NCBI GenBank assembly: GCA_028278625.1
Contig: JANQDY010000072.1
Location: forward strand, 1 to 64,000
Length of the DNA stretch: 64,000 nt
Source of the DNA: Thermodesulfobacteriota bacterium
Lineage (GTDB): Bacteria; Desulfobacterota; DSM-4660; Desulfatiglandales; Desulfatiglandaceae
Direction of reading: 5' to 3'
Part shown: positions 34,604 through 44,892 of the stretch, in pieces
Layout: the number at the start of each line of letters is the position of its first letter
Numbering within the stretch: position 1 is the stretch's first letter
Made by a program: the position numbers and the translations under genes
Notes under the pieces: model-generated
Told to the model about the DNA's origin: nothing
Databases searched by the model: none
Seen by the model: the letters and a program-made list of their open reading frames with translations, nothing else

Positions 34604-37600
34604 ATGGCCAAGAAAATTCCATGGAAGATCTGGCATGAAGTCGTGACCCTACGGAACGACCTTAAATCAGGTGAACTGCCGTTACATATGTTTGCTGCTG
34701 ATTTATATGAAGTTCTCATGCAAAGCGGCAAACGCCCTGTTTATGAAACTCCGGAAAATTTCTTCGCTTTGACCTTCCCGACCTACAATCTGAGGCAACT
34801 GGTTCGAGATGTGGCATTGCGTGTTGCCGGCAAGAATGACAAAGCGGTCCGCCAGTTGGAGCTGACCTACGGCGGCGGCAAGACGCACACCTTGATAACC
34901 TTGCGGCATTTGATGGCTGACCCGGACGGACTGCCGAAACTCCCTGCTGTGGACGAATTCCGTGAAGCTATTGGCCAGAAACCGCCAAAAGCACATGTGA
35001 TTGGAATGTGCTTTGATAAGCTTGATCCTGAGACAGGTGCCGATGTGTTAAGTCCTACGGGAGCCAAAAGGAGATTGTTGCAGCCTTGGAGTGTATTGGC
35101 GTACCAAATCGCCGGAGATGATGGCCTTAAGTTGATGCATTCCGAGGGTAAACCGGAAGAGCGTAAGTCCCCCCCCGCTGAGAATGTGCTCATCGATCTT
35201 CTTGAAATACCTTTAAAAGGCGGCATGGGGGTGCTCATCTTGATTGACGAAGTCTTGATGTACGCACGATCAGTCATTGATTTAGATAGAAATTGGAACG
35301 ATCGAATCATCAATTTTTTTCATTACCTGACCCAGGCAGCAACCAAGGTTGATAGCTGCTGTGTTGTTGCGTCTTTGCTGGCAAGCGACCCGTTAAAGAC
35401 GGACGCTTTCGGGCGCAGGCTGCAGGGCGAACTGTATGATATTTTCCAGCGGCAACGCGAGGAGGCCGTTGAACCGGTTGTAAAGGAGGATGTGGCCGAG
35501 GTTTTACGCCGCCGTTTCTTCACCCCGGAATCGATAAAGAACCGGGATGCGTTTCGGCCCCATGTTCAGGCGGCCCTCAAGGGGCTTTTTGATTTGGATG
35601 AACAAACCCAAAGACAAGGGGCGGATGCCGAAGAGCGTTTTCTTCGCAGCTATCCGTTCCATCCGGATCTCACCGAGGTGTTTTACACCAAATGGACCCA
35701 ATTGGATCGATTCCAGAAAGCAAGGGGGGTTTTGCGCACCTTTGCCTTGGCCCTGCGCGAGGCTGAAAAATGGGATGTCAGCCCCTTGATCGGTCCATGC
35801 GTCTTTTTGAACCAACCGGCCAAAGAAGGCTTGTCCGAAGCCATGCGCGAGCTGGTCACGGTTGCGGATACCGAAGAACATGAGGGCAAACGGCAAGCCT
35901 GGACCGGTATTATCGAAGGTGAGCTGGGACGGGCCAGAGAAATTCAACAGGATTCCGTGGGTCTGCGTTTTCGGGACGTGGAACAGGCGGTTATCGCCAC
36001 GTTCCTGCACTCCCAACCCATCGCTCAAAGCGCCAAAACCCGTGATCTAACCATTCTGATCGCGCCCAACCGTCCGGACAAAATCGAGTTGGAAAAAGGG
36101 CTGCTGCGTTGGTCACAGGTCAGCTTCTGGTTGGATGATCAGTATACGGCTGCCGACAAAAACGAATTGCCGGGTACTTGGCGTCTTGGCAATCGTCCGA
36201 ATCTTACTCAAATGCATTCTGTGGCGGTGAGCCGGGTTTCCGATGATGTGGTGCGCGCCCGGTTGTTGGACGAAATCGGCAAAGTCAGAACTTTATCCAC
36301 TGGTGCCCATGCTTTTGGCGTTCGTGTCCATACCTTGCCAGCAAAACCCCGTGATATTGAAGATGACGGGCTTTTCCACTACGGCATTCTTGGTCCGAAC
36401 GGCGCAAGCGACTCCGGCAAACCAGGTTCCGAAGCCAAACGATATCTGGATGAGACCACCGGGCCGGAAAAACCGAGGGTGTACCGAAATTCCGTCATCC
36501 TTTTGGCCCCTTCCAAGGACGGTCTTGAGGTTGCATCTGCCGGCGTCCGGGACTATCTGGCCTGGGAACAAGTGGGGCAGAACCTCAAGGAACAGCAGAA
36601 AGATGGCAATGTGGATATTGCCCGCATGCAGACGCTCGTTATCAACCTCGACAAAGCCAAAGGACGCATTCCTGACGCGATTCGGCAGGCCTACTGCACC
36701 GTTGTAACCGTATCGGACAAAAATGAGGTACAGGCCTTTAAAATCAACGTGACGGATGAACCCCATTTTACCATTATTAAGAATGATTCAAGGTCACGCA
36801 TCCAGGATTCCGCTATTTCAGCGGAGGCATTATTGCCGGACGGCCCCTATGATTTGTGGCAGGATGGGGAAACAAGCAGGCGGGTGAAAGACCTCTCAGG
36901 TTCATTTGCGCAATTGCCCCATTTGCCCAAAATGCTCAAAGCGCAGGCGATCGTCGATACACTGGTTGAAGGCTGCGTGATGGGGGCGTTTGTATTGCGT
37001 TTGACGCGGCCGGATGGTTCGGCTCGGACGTGGTGGTTTTCACGCCCCGATGAAACCGCGATGGCCGATCCGTCCCTCGAGCTTGTGTTGTCCCATGCTG
37101 CCGATCTCGAAGAGATTTCATCGTTCTCATTGGAGCCGGAGCAACTGCCGGATTTGTGGCAAAGTGACACCATCACAATGCAAACGGTGATGGACTATTT
37201 TAACGGAACCAACGTCGCCCAGATCCAGCGTGATGGGTACATGGAACCACTGCGAATACCCAAAGCGTCAAAAGAGGTTATTTACAAGACTGTGACACAA
37301 GCCGTCGAATCCGGTTTGCTGTGGCTGACCAACGGACCGGCCAGTATTCTTGAAGAACCCATCCCGGCAGGAGTCCTTACTGAACAAGCGACGATCCAGA
37401 AACCGCCGGTTCAGATCATGGCCGTGGAAATATTGCCTGAAACGCTGCCTTCAGCATGGACGAATGATGAAACCACCGCACTCTCAATCGCCATTGCTCT
37501 TTCACAAAAACACGGGCAGACATTGCCATGGAAAACCGTGAGCGACGTGGTGACGGCCTCAATCAATGCCCGATTCGCACAACTTGATCCCAGATCCGAA

Positions 37601-37939
37601 AAGTGGCCCTGCGATTTTTCTTCTGCACAGGGTGTGAAGCTAAAAGTATCATCGGCGGTTGGACCGACCACCGGTATTGAAACGGGTCCGGGTTTTGGGG
37701 GAAGGCAACCAGGTTCAAACAAGCTGGTCGCTCATAGCGAACTAAAACCATCTGAAATACAGGATTTAGGCGATATCATGCCAAAGCTGTTGGAAGTTAA
37801 GAACAAAGCCAAAATACCCATCGCTTTTAGCGTTATCATCGAATTAGGGGACGGAGAAACCCTTCCCGATGATGAAACAGCGAAGTCAATAAATACACTT
37901 TTGGGCGATATTAAGGATGATTTTCAATTGGAGAATTGA
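34604..37939 (+). CDS. DUF499 AAA-type ATPase
   Basis: A 1111-residue protein of the COG1483/DUF499 family. Walker A is seen at TYGGGKTHT (K93) and Walker B in LILIDEVLMYAR (D and E near residues 214-215). The family is known mainly as a neighbour of DUF1156 methylases and helicases in putative defence islands; no activity is established to my knowledge. No nuclease motif is visible. The ATG at 34604 has AAGGAGC upstream. It ends the operon, 123 bases before the convergent glnD gene. Together with the methylase it is probably the conserved core of the system. Confidence 0.85.
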   Translation: MAKKIPWKIWHEVVTLRNDLKSGELPLHMFAADLYEVLMQSGKRPVYETPENFFALTFPTYNLRQLVRDVALRVAGKNDKAVRQLELTYGGGKTHTLITLRHLMADPDGLPKLPAVDEFREAIGQKPPKAHVIGMCFDKLDPETGADVLSPTGAKRRLLQPWSVLAYQIAGDDGLKLMHSEGKPEERKSPPAENVLIDLLEIPLKGGMGVLILIDEVLMYARSVIDLDRNWNDRIINFFHYLTQAATKVDSCCVVASLLASDPLKTDAFGRRLQGELYDIFQRQREEAVEPVVKEDVAEVLRRRFFTPESIKNRDAFRPHVQAALKGLFDLDEQTQRQGADAEERFLRSYPFHPDLTEVFYTKWTQLDRFQKARGVLRTFALALREAEKWDVSPLIGPCVFLNQPAKEGLSEAMRELVTVADTEEHEGKRQAWTGIIEGELGRAREIQQDSVGLRFRDVEQAVIATFLHSQPIAQSAKTRDLTILIAPNRPDKIELEKGLLRWSQVSFWLDDQYTAADKNELPGTWRLGNRPNLTQMHSVAVSRVSDDVVRARLLDEIGKVRTLSTGAHAFGVRVHTLPAKPRDIEDDGLFHYGILGPNGASDSGKPGSEAKRYLDETTGPEKPRVYRNSVILLAPSKDGLEVASAGVRDYLAWEQVGQNLKEQQKDGNVDIARMQTLVINLDKAKGRIPDAIRQAYCTVVTVSDKNEVQAFKINVTDEPHFTIIKNDSRSRIQDSAISAEALLPDGPYDLWQDGETSRRVKDLSGSFAQLPHLPKMLKAQAIVDTLVEGCVMGAFVLRLTRPDGSARTWWFSRPDETAMADPSLELVLSHAADLEEISSFSLEPEQLPDLWQSDTITMQTVMDYFNGTNVAQIQRDGYMEPLRIPKASKEVIYKTVTQAVESGLLWLTNGPASILEEPIPAGVLTEQATIQKPPVQIMAVEILPETLPSAWTNDETTALSIAIALSQKHGQTLPWKTVSDVVTASINARFAQLDPRSEKWPCDFSSAQGVKLKVSSAVGPTTGIETGPGFGGRQPGSNKLVAHSELKPSEIQDLGDIMPKLLEVKNKAKIPIAFSVIIELGDGETLPDDETAKSINTLLGDIKDDFQLEN

Positions 37940-38062
37940 AACGGGCTTCCCACACGATGCTTTTTGCAGAAACATAACCTTTTGCCCACCCGTCCCGGGA
38001 ATCCAGCTGCTTCTCCGATTCATGAGACTATAAGCCTTCGCCATCAAATACCAAATTCGAAG

Positions 38063-40699
38063 CTATTCGGTGAGTGCTTTTTTGAGGGTTTCGATAATCC
38101 TCCTTGTTTCGTTTTCGTCCTCTATTTTTTGCCCCTCCAGATCACGCACGTAGAACACGTCGGCAATCTGATCCACTTTCGTGGCGACTTTCGCGATGCG
38201 AATATCCAGCCCCAGTTCAAAAAGCGTTCGGGTGATGTCATAAAGGAGCCCCACCCGGTCGTCGGCGAACACCTCAATCAGCGTGAAAAAATCAGAGGCG
38301 CGGTTGTTGACGATGACTTTGGGTGAATGGGTCGGTTTGAAATCCGTATCCAATATGGATGGCCGTGATTTTTCTTTGATGCGCGCATCTAACGAGAGTT
38401 TTCCGTTAAAGACGTCTTCCGTGTCTTTCCTAACCTTCCTCCAGACCTCGGAAGCACGATGGGGGTCCGGAAGGGTGGTTGCCCTGAAGATATCCACCGC
38501 CGTGCCGTCCCCCCATGTATAGATATTGGCGGCCATCACGTTCACCTGGTTGATGGCAAGTACCCCGGCCATCTGGGAAAATATGCCAGGCCGGTCTTTG
38601 CCCATGAAAGTGATGTCCACACAGCTTTCCATTTCATTCTCCTTGATTTCGACGGCGATTTGGGGGCCGTCTTCTCCATGGGGGTGCTTTTCCAGGTCCT
38701 TTAACATGTGGACATGATGGATGATGTCTTGAGGAGCGGTGTTCAGGAGGTAACGGGGGGACATGGCTGAAAAGAGTCCCTCACGTTCTTCCTCCGGTAG
38801 ATTGGGAAATGCTTTTTGGACCTGCAAGAGTGTATCCTGGACCCTTTGGGAGGCATCCCGCGTGGCCAGTTCCTCTCCCAGAAAAATGTTGAGGATTTTG
38901 AAGAAGAGCTCTTGAATCAGGTTGGCCACCCAAGTGTTCCAGGCGCGGGGGCCGGTGGCGCGGGCATCGGCCCAGGCCAGTACATAGAGCATTTTTAACT
39001 TTTCGATATCCCCGATGATGCGAGCACATTGCACAATTCCTTTTTCATCTCCCAAGTCCCTGCGTGTTGCGGTTTCCATCAAAAGGAGATGGTGCTTTAT
39101 GAGAAAGAGAATCTGATCGGCTTCGGCTTTGGGATATTTGAGCCGCGCCAGTATGGTTTCGGCGATTTCGGCGCCCTTTCGTGCGTGGTTTTTGCCCTTT
39201 TTGCCGATATCGTGAAGGAGGCCCGCCAGGAAAAGCGGTTCTGGATCCGGCAGGTCGTTGAAGATGTCCACCAGCAGAATATCCTTGCCCCCTCCCAGGG
39301 TTTTAAGCTGCCTGAGGGTCTCAAGAGAGTGTCGCCCCACCGGAAAAATATGATAGGCATCAAACTGCACCCGGTCTCTTATTTTCGAAAACTCGGGGAT
39401 ATATCCTTCCAGAAAACCCAATTCAAACATTTTTTCAAGGGCATCAAAGGCCCTTTTGGTGTTGAGGATGTTCCGAAAACGTTCTCCCATCTGTTGCGAT
39501 GATCTGAATTCGTCATCCACCAGGAATAGGAATTCCCGGATCAACCGCTCCGTCTCCATGGAGAGGGTACAGCCCGATTCCGCAAGCTGGTAAAACACAT
39601 CCATCAGCAGGAACGGTTCGGATACGATGGCAGTGGCTGAATCAAAAAGGATTTCACCATTTTCAATGATCAATCCCCCACGAAATGGTTTCACGTATTG
39701 GGCCTTTACGGGAGAGCCTTTCTTAATTGGCAGGTGGGCGGCGGCGAATGCGCGATTCATGTTTTTGATGGATGCCATGGCCCGATGGAGTTTGCCCATG
39801 AATTGCTCTACAGCCAGGAAATTGTCTTCGTCTCCGTACCCCAGCCATTGGGCAATATCCTCCTGGTATTCAAAGCTGAGCCGGTCGTTCTTCCTGCCGG
39901 CCAGTTGATGCAGCCTGTTTCGCACTGCCCAGATAAATTGGAGGTTCTTCCTTAAGTCCTCATACTCCTTGTGGGAAAGTTTTCCATGATATTCCAGGTC
40001 CCTGGGGACTCGCAGCTCAAAAAGCGCTTTTGCATGCCACAGCACCTGGTGATAGTCCCTGAGACCGCCGATGCCTTCCTTGAGATTCGGTTCCAGAAGA
40101 TGGCTCGCATCCCCATAGGTCTCCATGCGGATCCTATGGGATTCCTCCAGCCACCTGGAAATCTCAACCGCTTTTTTTCTAGTGATCTTTCGGTGAATGG
40201 ATTCCATCATTGAAAGGTACAGGGGGGAATCGCCGCATATGAACCGGGCATCCATGATGGAAGTCAGCACTTCAAAGTCATTCTTGGACAGGGTGAGACA
40301 ATCCTTGGTGGTGCGCACGCCGTACCCAAGATCGAAACCGAGGTCCCATAAGGGGTAGAAAAATTCCTCCACCAGCTTTTTTGCCATGGAGGGGATTTTT
40401 GACCCGAACAGGATAAGGATATCAATGTCGGAATGAAAATCGAGCTCTTTTCGACCGTAGCCTCCCGCAGCCAGCACCGCGAATGACTTTCTTTCCTTAA
40501 ATAGGCGCCGTCCCGTTTCACTGTTTAGATGACTCTGCCTGAAATACTGGTCTACTATTTCAGTGTATGCCTCTGAAAAGGAATGGAGATTCATCCCCTT
40601 TTCAAATTCTTGGCCAAGGGCACGCCTCGATTCTTCGAGCACAATGGATGCAGGGGTCCTGCGAATATCTTTATCACGGTTGGTTTCTGCTACCAGCAT
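38063..40699 (-). CDS. glnD: [Protein-PII] uridylyltransferase/uridylyl-removing enzyme
   Basis: An 878-residue GlnD of normal length and order. The nucleotidyltransferase domain has the GGYGRKE-x7-D-I-D motif at about residues 79-93, a GlnD PII-UTase linker, the HD domain (LLHDIGK), and two C-terminal ACT domains (DRPGIFSQMAG and DRVGLLYDITR) that sense glutamine. It uridylylates PII when glutamine is low and removes the group when it is high. I chose the ATG at 40699, seven bases after AAGGAG, over an earlier frame start. It is transcribed away from glmS and the nitrogen operon, and a second GlnD-like gene lies on the other side of that block. Confidence 0.9.
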   Translation of the reverse strand: MLVAETNRDKDIRRTPASIVLEESRRALGQEFEKGMNLHSFSEAYTEIVDQYFRQSHLNSETGRRLFKERKSFAVLAAGGYGRKELDFHSDIDILILFGSKIPSMAKKLVEEFFYPLWDLGFDLGYGVRTTKDCLTLSKNDFEVLTSIMDARFICGDSPLYLSMMESIHRKITRKKAVEISRWLEESHRIRMETYGDASHLLEPNLKEGIGGLRDYHQVLWHAKALFELRVPRDLEYHGKLSHKEYEDLRKNLQFIWAVRNRLHQLAGRKNDRLSFEYQEDIAQWLGYGDEDNFLAVEQFMGKLHRAMASIKNMNRAFAAAHLPIKKGSPVKAQYVKPFRGGLIIENGEILFDSATAIVSEPFLLMDVFYQLAESGCTLSMETERLIREFLFLVDDEFRSSQQMGERFRNILNTKRAFDALEKMFELGFLEGYIPEFSKIRDRVQFDAYHIFPVGRHSLETLRQLKTLGGGKDILLVDIFNDLPDPEPLFLAGLLHDIGKKGKNHARKGAEIAETILARLKYPKAEADQILFLIKHHLLLMETATRRDLGDEKGIVQCARIIGDIEKLKMLYVLAWADARATGPRAWNTWVANLIQELFFKILNIFLGEELATRDASQRVQDTLLQVQKAFPNLPEEEREGLFSAMSPRYLLNTAPQDIIHHVHMLKDLEKHPHGEDGPQIAVEIKENEMESCVDITFMGKDRPGIFSQMAGVLAINQVNVMAANIYTWGDGTAVDIFRATTLPDPHRASEVWRKVRKDTEDVFNGKLSLDARIKEKSRPSILDTDFKPTHSPKVIVNNRASDFFTLIEVFADDRVGLLYDITRTLFELGLDIRIAKVATKVDQIADVFYVRDLEGQKIEDENETRRIIETLKKALTE

Positions 40700-40959
40700 G
40701 AATGGTCTCCTTAGAACGTTCAAAGTTCCGGCACCTCAAAACCGGGGCGCCTGGTCCATTAAGATCCCTGCAACCGGTGTGCCACATTGTGATGATTGCC
40801 AAAAATATGAGGCATCACAGATTTTGGTTGTGTATTCATTAGTAAAGCGTTAGAGTACTCTGATTTTTCCTTGGCCTGGAAATTCCGGGCCCGGTTCTTG
40901 CTGTTATCGCCCGTGTTTGGTCTTTTTTGAAAATGAAATATCCTTAGGAGAATAGCAGT

Positions 40960-42786
40960 ATGTGTGGGATTGTTTGTTACGTGGGACAAAAAAGTGCAAA
41001 ACCGATTCTGATCGAAGGATTAAGAAGGCTGGAATACAGAGGTTACGATTCAGCGGGTCTGGCCGTTCAAAATGACAACGACATTTCATGCCACCGCGAA
41101 GTGGGGAAGATCGCAAGCCTGGAGGCGTTGGTGGATGATAAACCAATGGAGGGGCATAGCGGTATTGCCCATACCCGCTGGGCAACCCACGGTGAACCCT
41201 CCATCGTAAATGCCCACCCCCAGCGGGATCAGGATGAAAACGTTTACGTCATTCATAACGGCATTATCGAAAACTACCATCTTCTGAAAAAACAGCTGGA
41301 AAAAAAGGGTATTACATTTCGCTCCGATACCGATACGGAGGTTCTGGCGCAATTGATCGGCCTTTACTTCGACGGCAACCTGTCGGATGCGGTCCGGAAA
41401 ACCATGAGCCAGGTGGAAGGAACGTTCGGGCTCGGTGTTATTCACCGCCATGTTCCCGGGCAGATCGTTGTGGCGCGGCGCGGAAGCCCCCTCATCATCG
41501 GCGTCAGCGATGAAGGACATTTTGTGGCATCTGATGTTTCCGCCATGGTCCGCTATACCAATAAAGTGGTACATCTTCAGGAGAATGAACTGGCCACGGT
41601 GACGGCGGAGGATTTTTCCATTTCAACGGCTTCGGCCCAATTGATTCAGCGGGGCACCGAAACGGTGGAATGGCAGGCCGAGGACGCGGAGTTGAACGGT
41701 TTTCCCCATTTCATGCTGAAAGAGATCTACGAACAGGCCGACACCATCAAGAACGCTTTCCGCGGGCGTTTGGAGCCGGGAGAGGGTGTCCCCAAATTGG
41801 GCGGTATCATGCCCGTCTGGGAAGACCTAAAACGATGTCGGCATATGGTTCTGGTGGCTTGTGGCACCTCTTATTATGCGGCCTGCGTTGGAAAGTACAT
41901 CTTTGAGAAACTGACGGATATTGATACGGAAGTAGGGCTGGCTTCGGAATTCCGCTATCGGAAGTTGAATTTTCCACCCAATACGTTTGTGGTGGCCATC
42001 AGCCAGTCCGGCGAAACCGCCGATACCATCGCCGCCATAAAGGAGGCCAAGCGCAAAGGGGCCAATCTTCTGGGAATTGTCAACGTTGTGGGCAGTACCA
42101 TTTCAAGAGAGACGGATGCCGGGATCTATAACCACGCGGGCCCGGAAATCGGCGTGGCATCCACGAAGAATTTCACTTCGCAGCTGATTACACTGACCCT
42201 GCTGGCGCTGTTGCTGGGACGCCATCAACATCTTTCACTCACCGAGGGTATTCAGGCCATAAGAGCACTGGAAGCCCTGCCGGGACGGGTTCGTGAACTC
42301 CTGGGGCAATCAAGCCACATAGAAGCCATCGCAGAAAAATACCATCATTGCACCAACTGGCTTTTCCTGGGTCGCAAGTACAATTATCCCATTGCCCTTG
42401 AAGGCGCATTGAAGCTCAAGGAAGTCTCCTATATTCACGCCGAAGGGTATGCCGCCGGAGAGATGAAACACGGGCCCATTGCATTGATAAATCCCGAAAT
42501 GCCCACCGTGGCCATTATCCCCGACGACGAAATGCACGAGAAGATGCTCAGCAATATTAATGAAATCAAGGCCCGCAGAGGCCCGGTAATCGCCATTGCC
42601 ACCCAAGGGGATGAAAAGGTCCGTGCATTGGCGGATGATATCATCGAGGTGCCGTCCATTCTCGATTTCTTGAGCCCCATACTGTGCGTGATTCCCTGTC
42701 AACTGCTCGCTTACTACTGTGCCAAATTCCTTGAAAGGGACATCGACAAACCCCGCAATCTGGCAAAGAGCGTTACGGTGGAATAG
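40960..42786 (+). CDS. glmS: Glutamine--fructose-6-phosphate aminotransferase
   Basis: A 608-residue GlmS. The N-terminal cysteine nucleophile (MCGIVCY) starts the class II glutaminase domain with RRLEYRGYDSAGLA and TRWATHGEPS. Two SIS sugar-isomerase domains follow (CGTSYYA, then SQSGETADT, and SYIHAEGYAAGEMKHGP). It makes glucosamine-6-phosphate for peptidoglycan and lipopolysaccharide using the amide of glutamine. The C-terminus ends in SVTVE, as usual. No glmS ribozyme is visible in the 260 bases upstream. It heads the run of glutamine-linked genes. Confidence 0.95.
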   Translation: MCGIVCYVGQKSAKPILIEGLRRLEYRGYDSAGLAVQNDNDISCHREVGKIASLEALVDDKPMEGHSGIAHTRWATHGEPSIVNAHPQRDQDENVYVIHNGIIENYHLLKKQLEKKGITFRSDTDTEVLAQLIGLYFDGNLSDAVRKTMSQVEGTFGLGVIHRHVPGQIVVARRGSPLIIGVSDEGHFVASDVSAMVRYTNKVVHLQENELATVTAEDFSISTASAQLIQRGTETVEWQAEDAELNGFPHFMLKEIYEQADTIKNAFRGRLEPGEGVPKLGGIMPVWEDLKRCRHMVLVACGTSYYAACVGKYIFEKLTDIDTEVGLASEFRYRKLNFPPNTFVVAISQSGETADTIAAIKEAKRKGANLLGIVNVVGSTISRETDAGIYNHAGPEIGVASTKNFTSQLITLTLLALLLGRHQHLSLTEGIQAIRALEALPGRVRELLGQSSHIEAIAEKYHHCTNWLFLGRKYNYPIALEGALKLKEVSYIHAEGYAAGEMKHGPIALINPEMPTVAIIPDDEMHEKMLSNINEIKARRGPVIAIATQGDEKVRALADDIIEVPSILDFLSPILCVIPCQLLAYYCAKFLERDIDKPRNLAKSVTVE

Positions 42787-42943
42787 GAACGAAGCATCGC
42801 GTACCTCCATCCATATCGACCACATTTTTGTGGATTTTTTGCCTGTTTATCGACAGAAATGTAATGTCTCAATGTGTGATTGCGGGAAGATCGACCGCCC
42901 CGGCCTTTTTCATTTCCAAGGTCCGTGCTTTGGGTCCGTTTTT

Positions 42944-42959
42944 TGGCATTACAATTGCA
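42944..42959 (+). promoter_or_regulatory. Sigma-54 (-24/-12) promoter upstream of glnA
   Basis: TGGCAT-T-ACAA-TTGCA fits the sigma-54 consensus TGGCAY-R-N4-TTGCW with the GG and GC dinucleotides exactly 12 bases apart; only the seventh base differs. It lies 108 bases before the glnA start in the glmS-glnA gap (42787-43067). This implies control of glnA by nitrogen status through an NtrC-type activator, which is not in this window. Confidence 0.75.
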
Positions 42960-43067
42960 ACAGCCTAACCAAATCAGCCGGAATTTCTGAATCGCAAACC
43001 AAAACCGCATCGGTTTGCCCTGAATTTACCATTCAACATTCATGCAAGAAAATAGGGAGGTATTAAG

Positions 43068-44402
43068 ATGGATTGGAAATGTCAGTCATATGATGACGTC
43101 AAAAAGATTGTAGAAGAAAAAGACATCAGCTTTGTTCAGTTTTGGTTTACGGACGTCCTGGGGATGCTCAAAAGCTTTGCCATCACCCCGTCCGAATTGG
43201 AAGAGGGGATGATCGAAGGGATGGGCTTTGACGGTTCCTCCATTGAAGGTTTTTCGCGAATTCAGGAAAGTGACATGATTGCAAAGCCCGACCCCGACAC
43301 TTTCCAGGTGGTCCCCTGGCGAAGCGGTGATCGGCCGGTGGCCCGCATGTTCTGTGATATCCTGAATCCGGATGGAACGCCCTATGAGGGAGACTGCCGG
43401 TATGTGCTGAGAAGGCTGCTCAAAAAGATCGGGGAGAAAGGTTACACTTTCTATGTGGGCCCTGAAGCGGAATATTTCTATTTCAAGGATGATAAGGGCA
43501 CGGAAGTGATGGACCAGGGGGGGTATTTTGATGCCCGGCCTGTTGACATGGGAAGCAACCTCAGACGTGAAACCATATTTGCCCTGCAGGATATGGGGAT
43601 TCAGGTGGAATACAGCCATCATGAAGTGGCGCCAAGCCAGCACGAGATTGACCTGAGATACAAAGACGCACTGACCATGGCGGACAATTTGATGACCTAC
43701 CGGGTGGTGGTTAAAGAAATCGCCCGGCAGAAGGGCGTTTACGCCAGCTTTATGCCAAAGCCGATCTTCGGGGAGAACGGGAGCGGCATGCATGTGCATC
43801 AGTCTCTGTTTCAGAAAGACAAAAACGCCTTTTACGATGCGTCAGACAAGTACAATCTGTCGACAATGGCGAAGCAGTATATTGCGGGATTGATGCGCCA
43901 CGCCCCGGAGATTACGGCTCTGTGCAACCAGTGGGTGAACTCCTATAAGCGGTTGGTGCCCGGCTATGAGGCCCCTGTTTACGTGTCATGGGCCAGAAGA
44001 AATCGGTCTGCCATGATTCGTGTCCCCATGTACAAACCCGGCAAGGAACAGGCCACACGTATTGAGTTTCGGTCTCCCGACCCAAGCTGTAATCCGTATT
44101 TGGCTTTTGCGGTCATGTTGGGTGCGGGGTTAAAGGGGATTGAAAACAGATATGAGCTGCCGTCACCGGTTGAGGAAGACATCTATGAGATGAACCCCGC
44201 GGAGAGAAAAGCCCACGGGATCACGGATCTTCCCGGCAACCTCTATGCGGCCATTCTCGAAACCGAAAAGAGTGAACTGGTAAGGGAGGTACTGGGCGAC
44301 CACGTGTTTAACAAGTTCATCGAAAACAAGCATATAGAGTGGAATACCTACCGAACCCATGTGAGCCAGTTTGAACTGGACAAATATCTACCTACCCTGT
44401 AG
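43068..44402 (+). CDS. glnA: Glutamine synthetase type I
   Basis: A 444-residue GSI enzyme, the length typical of the GSI-alpha group. Landmarks are the N-terminal latch motif FDGSSIEGF, the catalytic KPIFGENGSGMHVHQSL, the ammonia/glutamate site region NPYLAFAVMLGAG, and the segment VEEDIYEMNPAE where GSI-beta enzymes carry the adenylylated tyrosine. A Tyr is present there, but the surrounding NLYDLPPE consensus is not. The alpha-like size suggests feedback control rather than GlnE adenylylation, and no glnE is in the window. It has the sigma-54 promoter upstream and a strong terminator downstream, so it can be expressed alone. Confidence 0.93.
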   Translation: MDWKCQSYDDVKKIVEEKDISFVQFWFTDVLGMLKSFAITPSELEEGMIEGMGFDGSSIEGFSRIQESDMIAKPDPDTFQVVPWRSGDRPVARMFCDILNPDGTPYEGDCRYVLRRLLKKIGEKGYTFYVGPEAEYFYFKDDKGTEVMDQGGYFDARPVDMGSNLRRETIFALQDMGIQVEYSHHEVAPSQHEIDLRYKDALTMADNLMTYRVVVKEIARQKGVYASFMPKPIFGENGSGMHVHQSLFQKDKNAFYDASDKYNLSTMAKQYIAGLMRHAPEITALCNQWVNSYKRLVPGYEAPVYVSWARRNRSAMIRVPMYKPGKEQATRIEFRSPDPSCNPYLAFAVMLGAGLKGIENRYELPSPVEEDIYEMNPAERKAHGITDLPGNLYAAILETEKSELVREVLGDHVFNKFIENKHIEWNTYRTHVSQFELDKYLPTL

Positions 44403-44425
44403 ACTGGCCGACTTGAAAAAATTGC

Positions 44426-44458
44426 ACCGCTTTCCCCATCTGCACCGGGGAAAGCGGT
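44426..44458 (+). terminator. Rho-independent terminator after glnA
   Basis: ACCGCTTTCCCC (44426-44437) pairs perfectly with GGGGAAAGCGGT (44447-44458) around a nine-base loop, followed by TTGTATTATA. It separates glnA from glnB, so glnB and the genes beyond it need read-through or their own promoter. Confidence 0.85.
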
Positions 44459-44540
44459 TTGTATTATATACCGGCCATAACAAGTAACCCTAAGGACCGC
44501 TGACCCGGAAAAGTGCGGCATTGGGTGATGAGGAGATTAG

Positions 44541-44882
<342 letters not shown>

Positions 44883-44892
44883 GGCTGCTGCT

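Noticed and set aside
40724..40959. glmS ribozyme/riboswitch upstream of glmS
   Set aside because: No conserved glmS ribozyme core or pseudoknot pattern was recognisable; that element is mostly Gram-positive.
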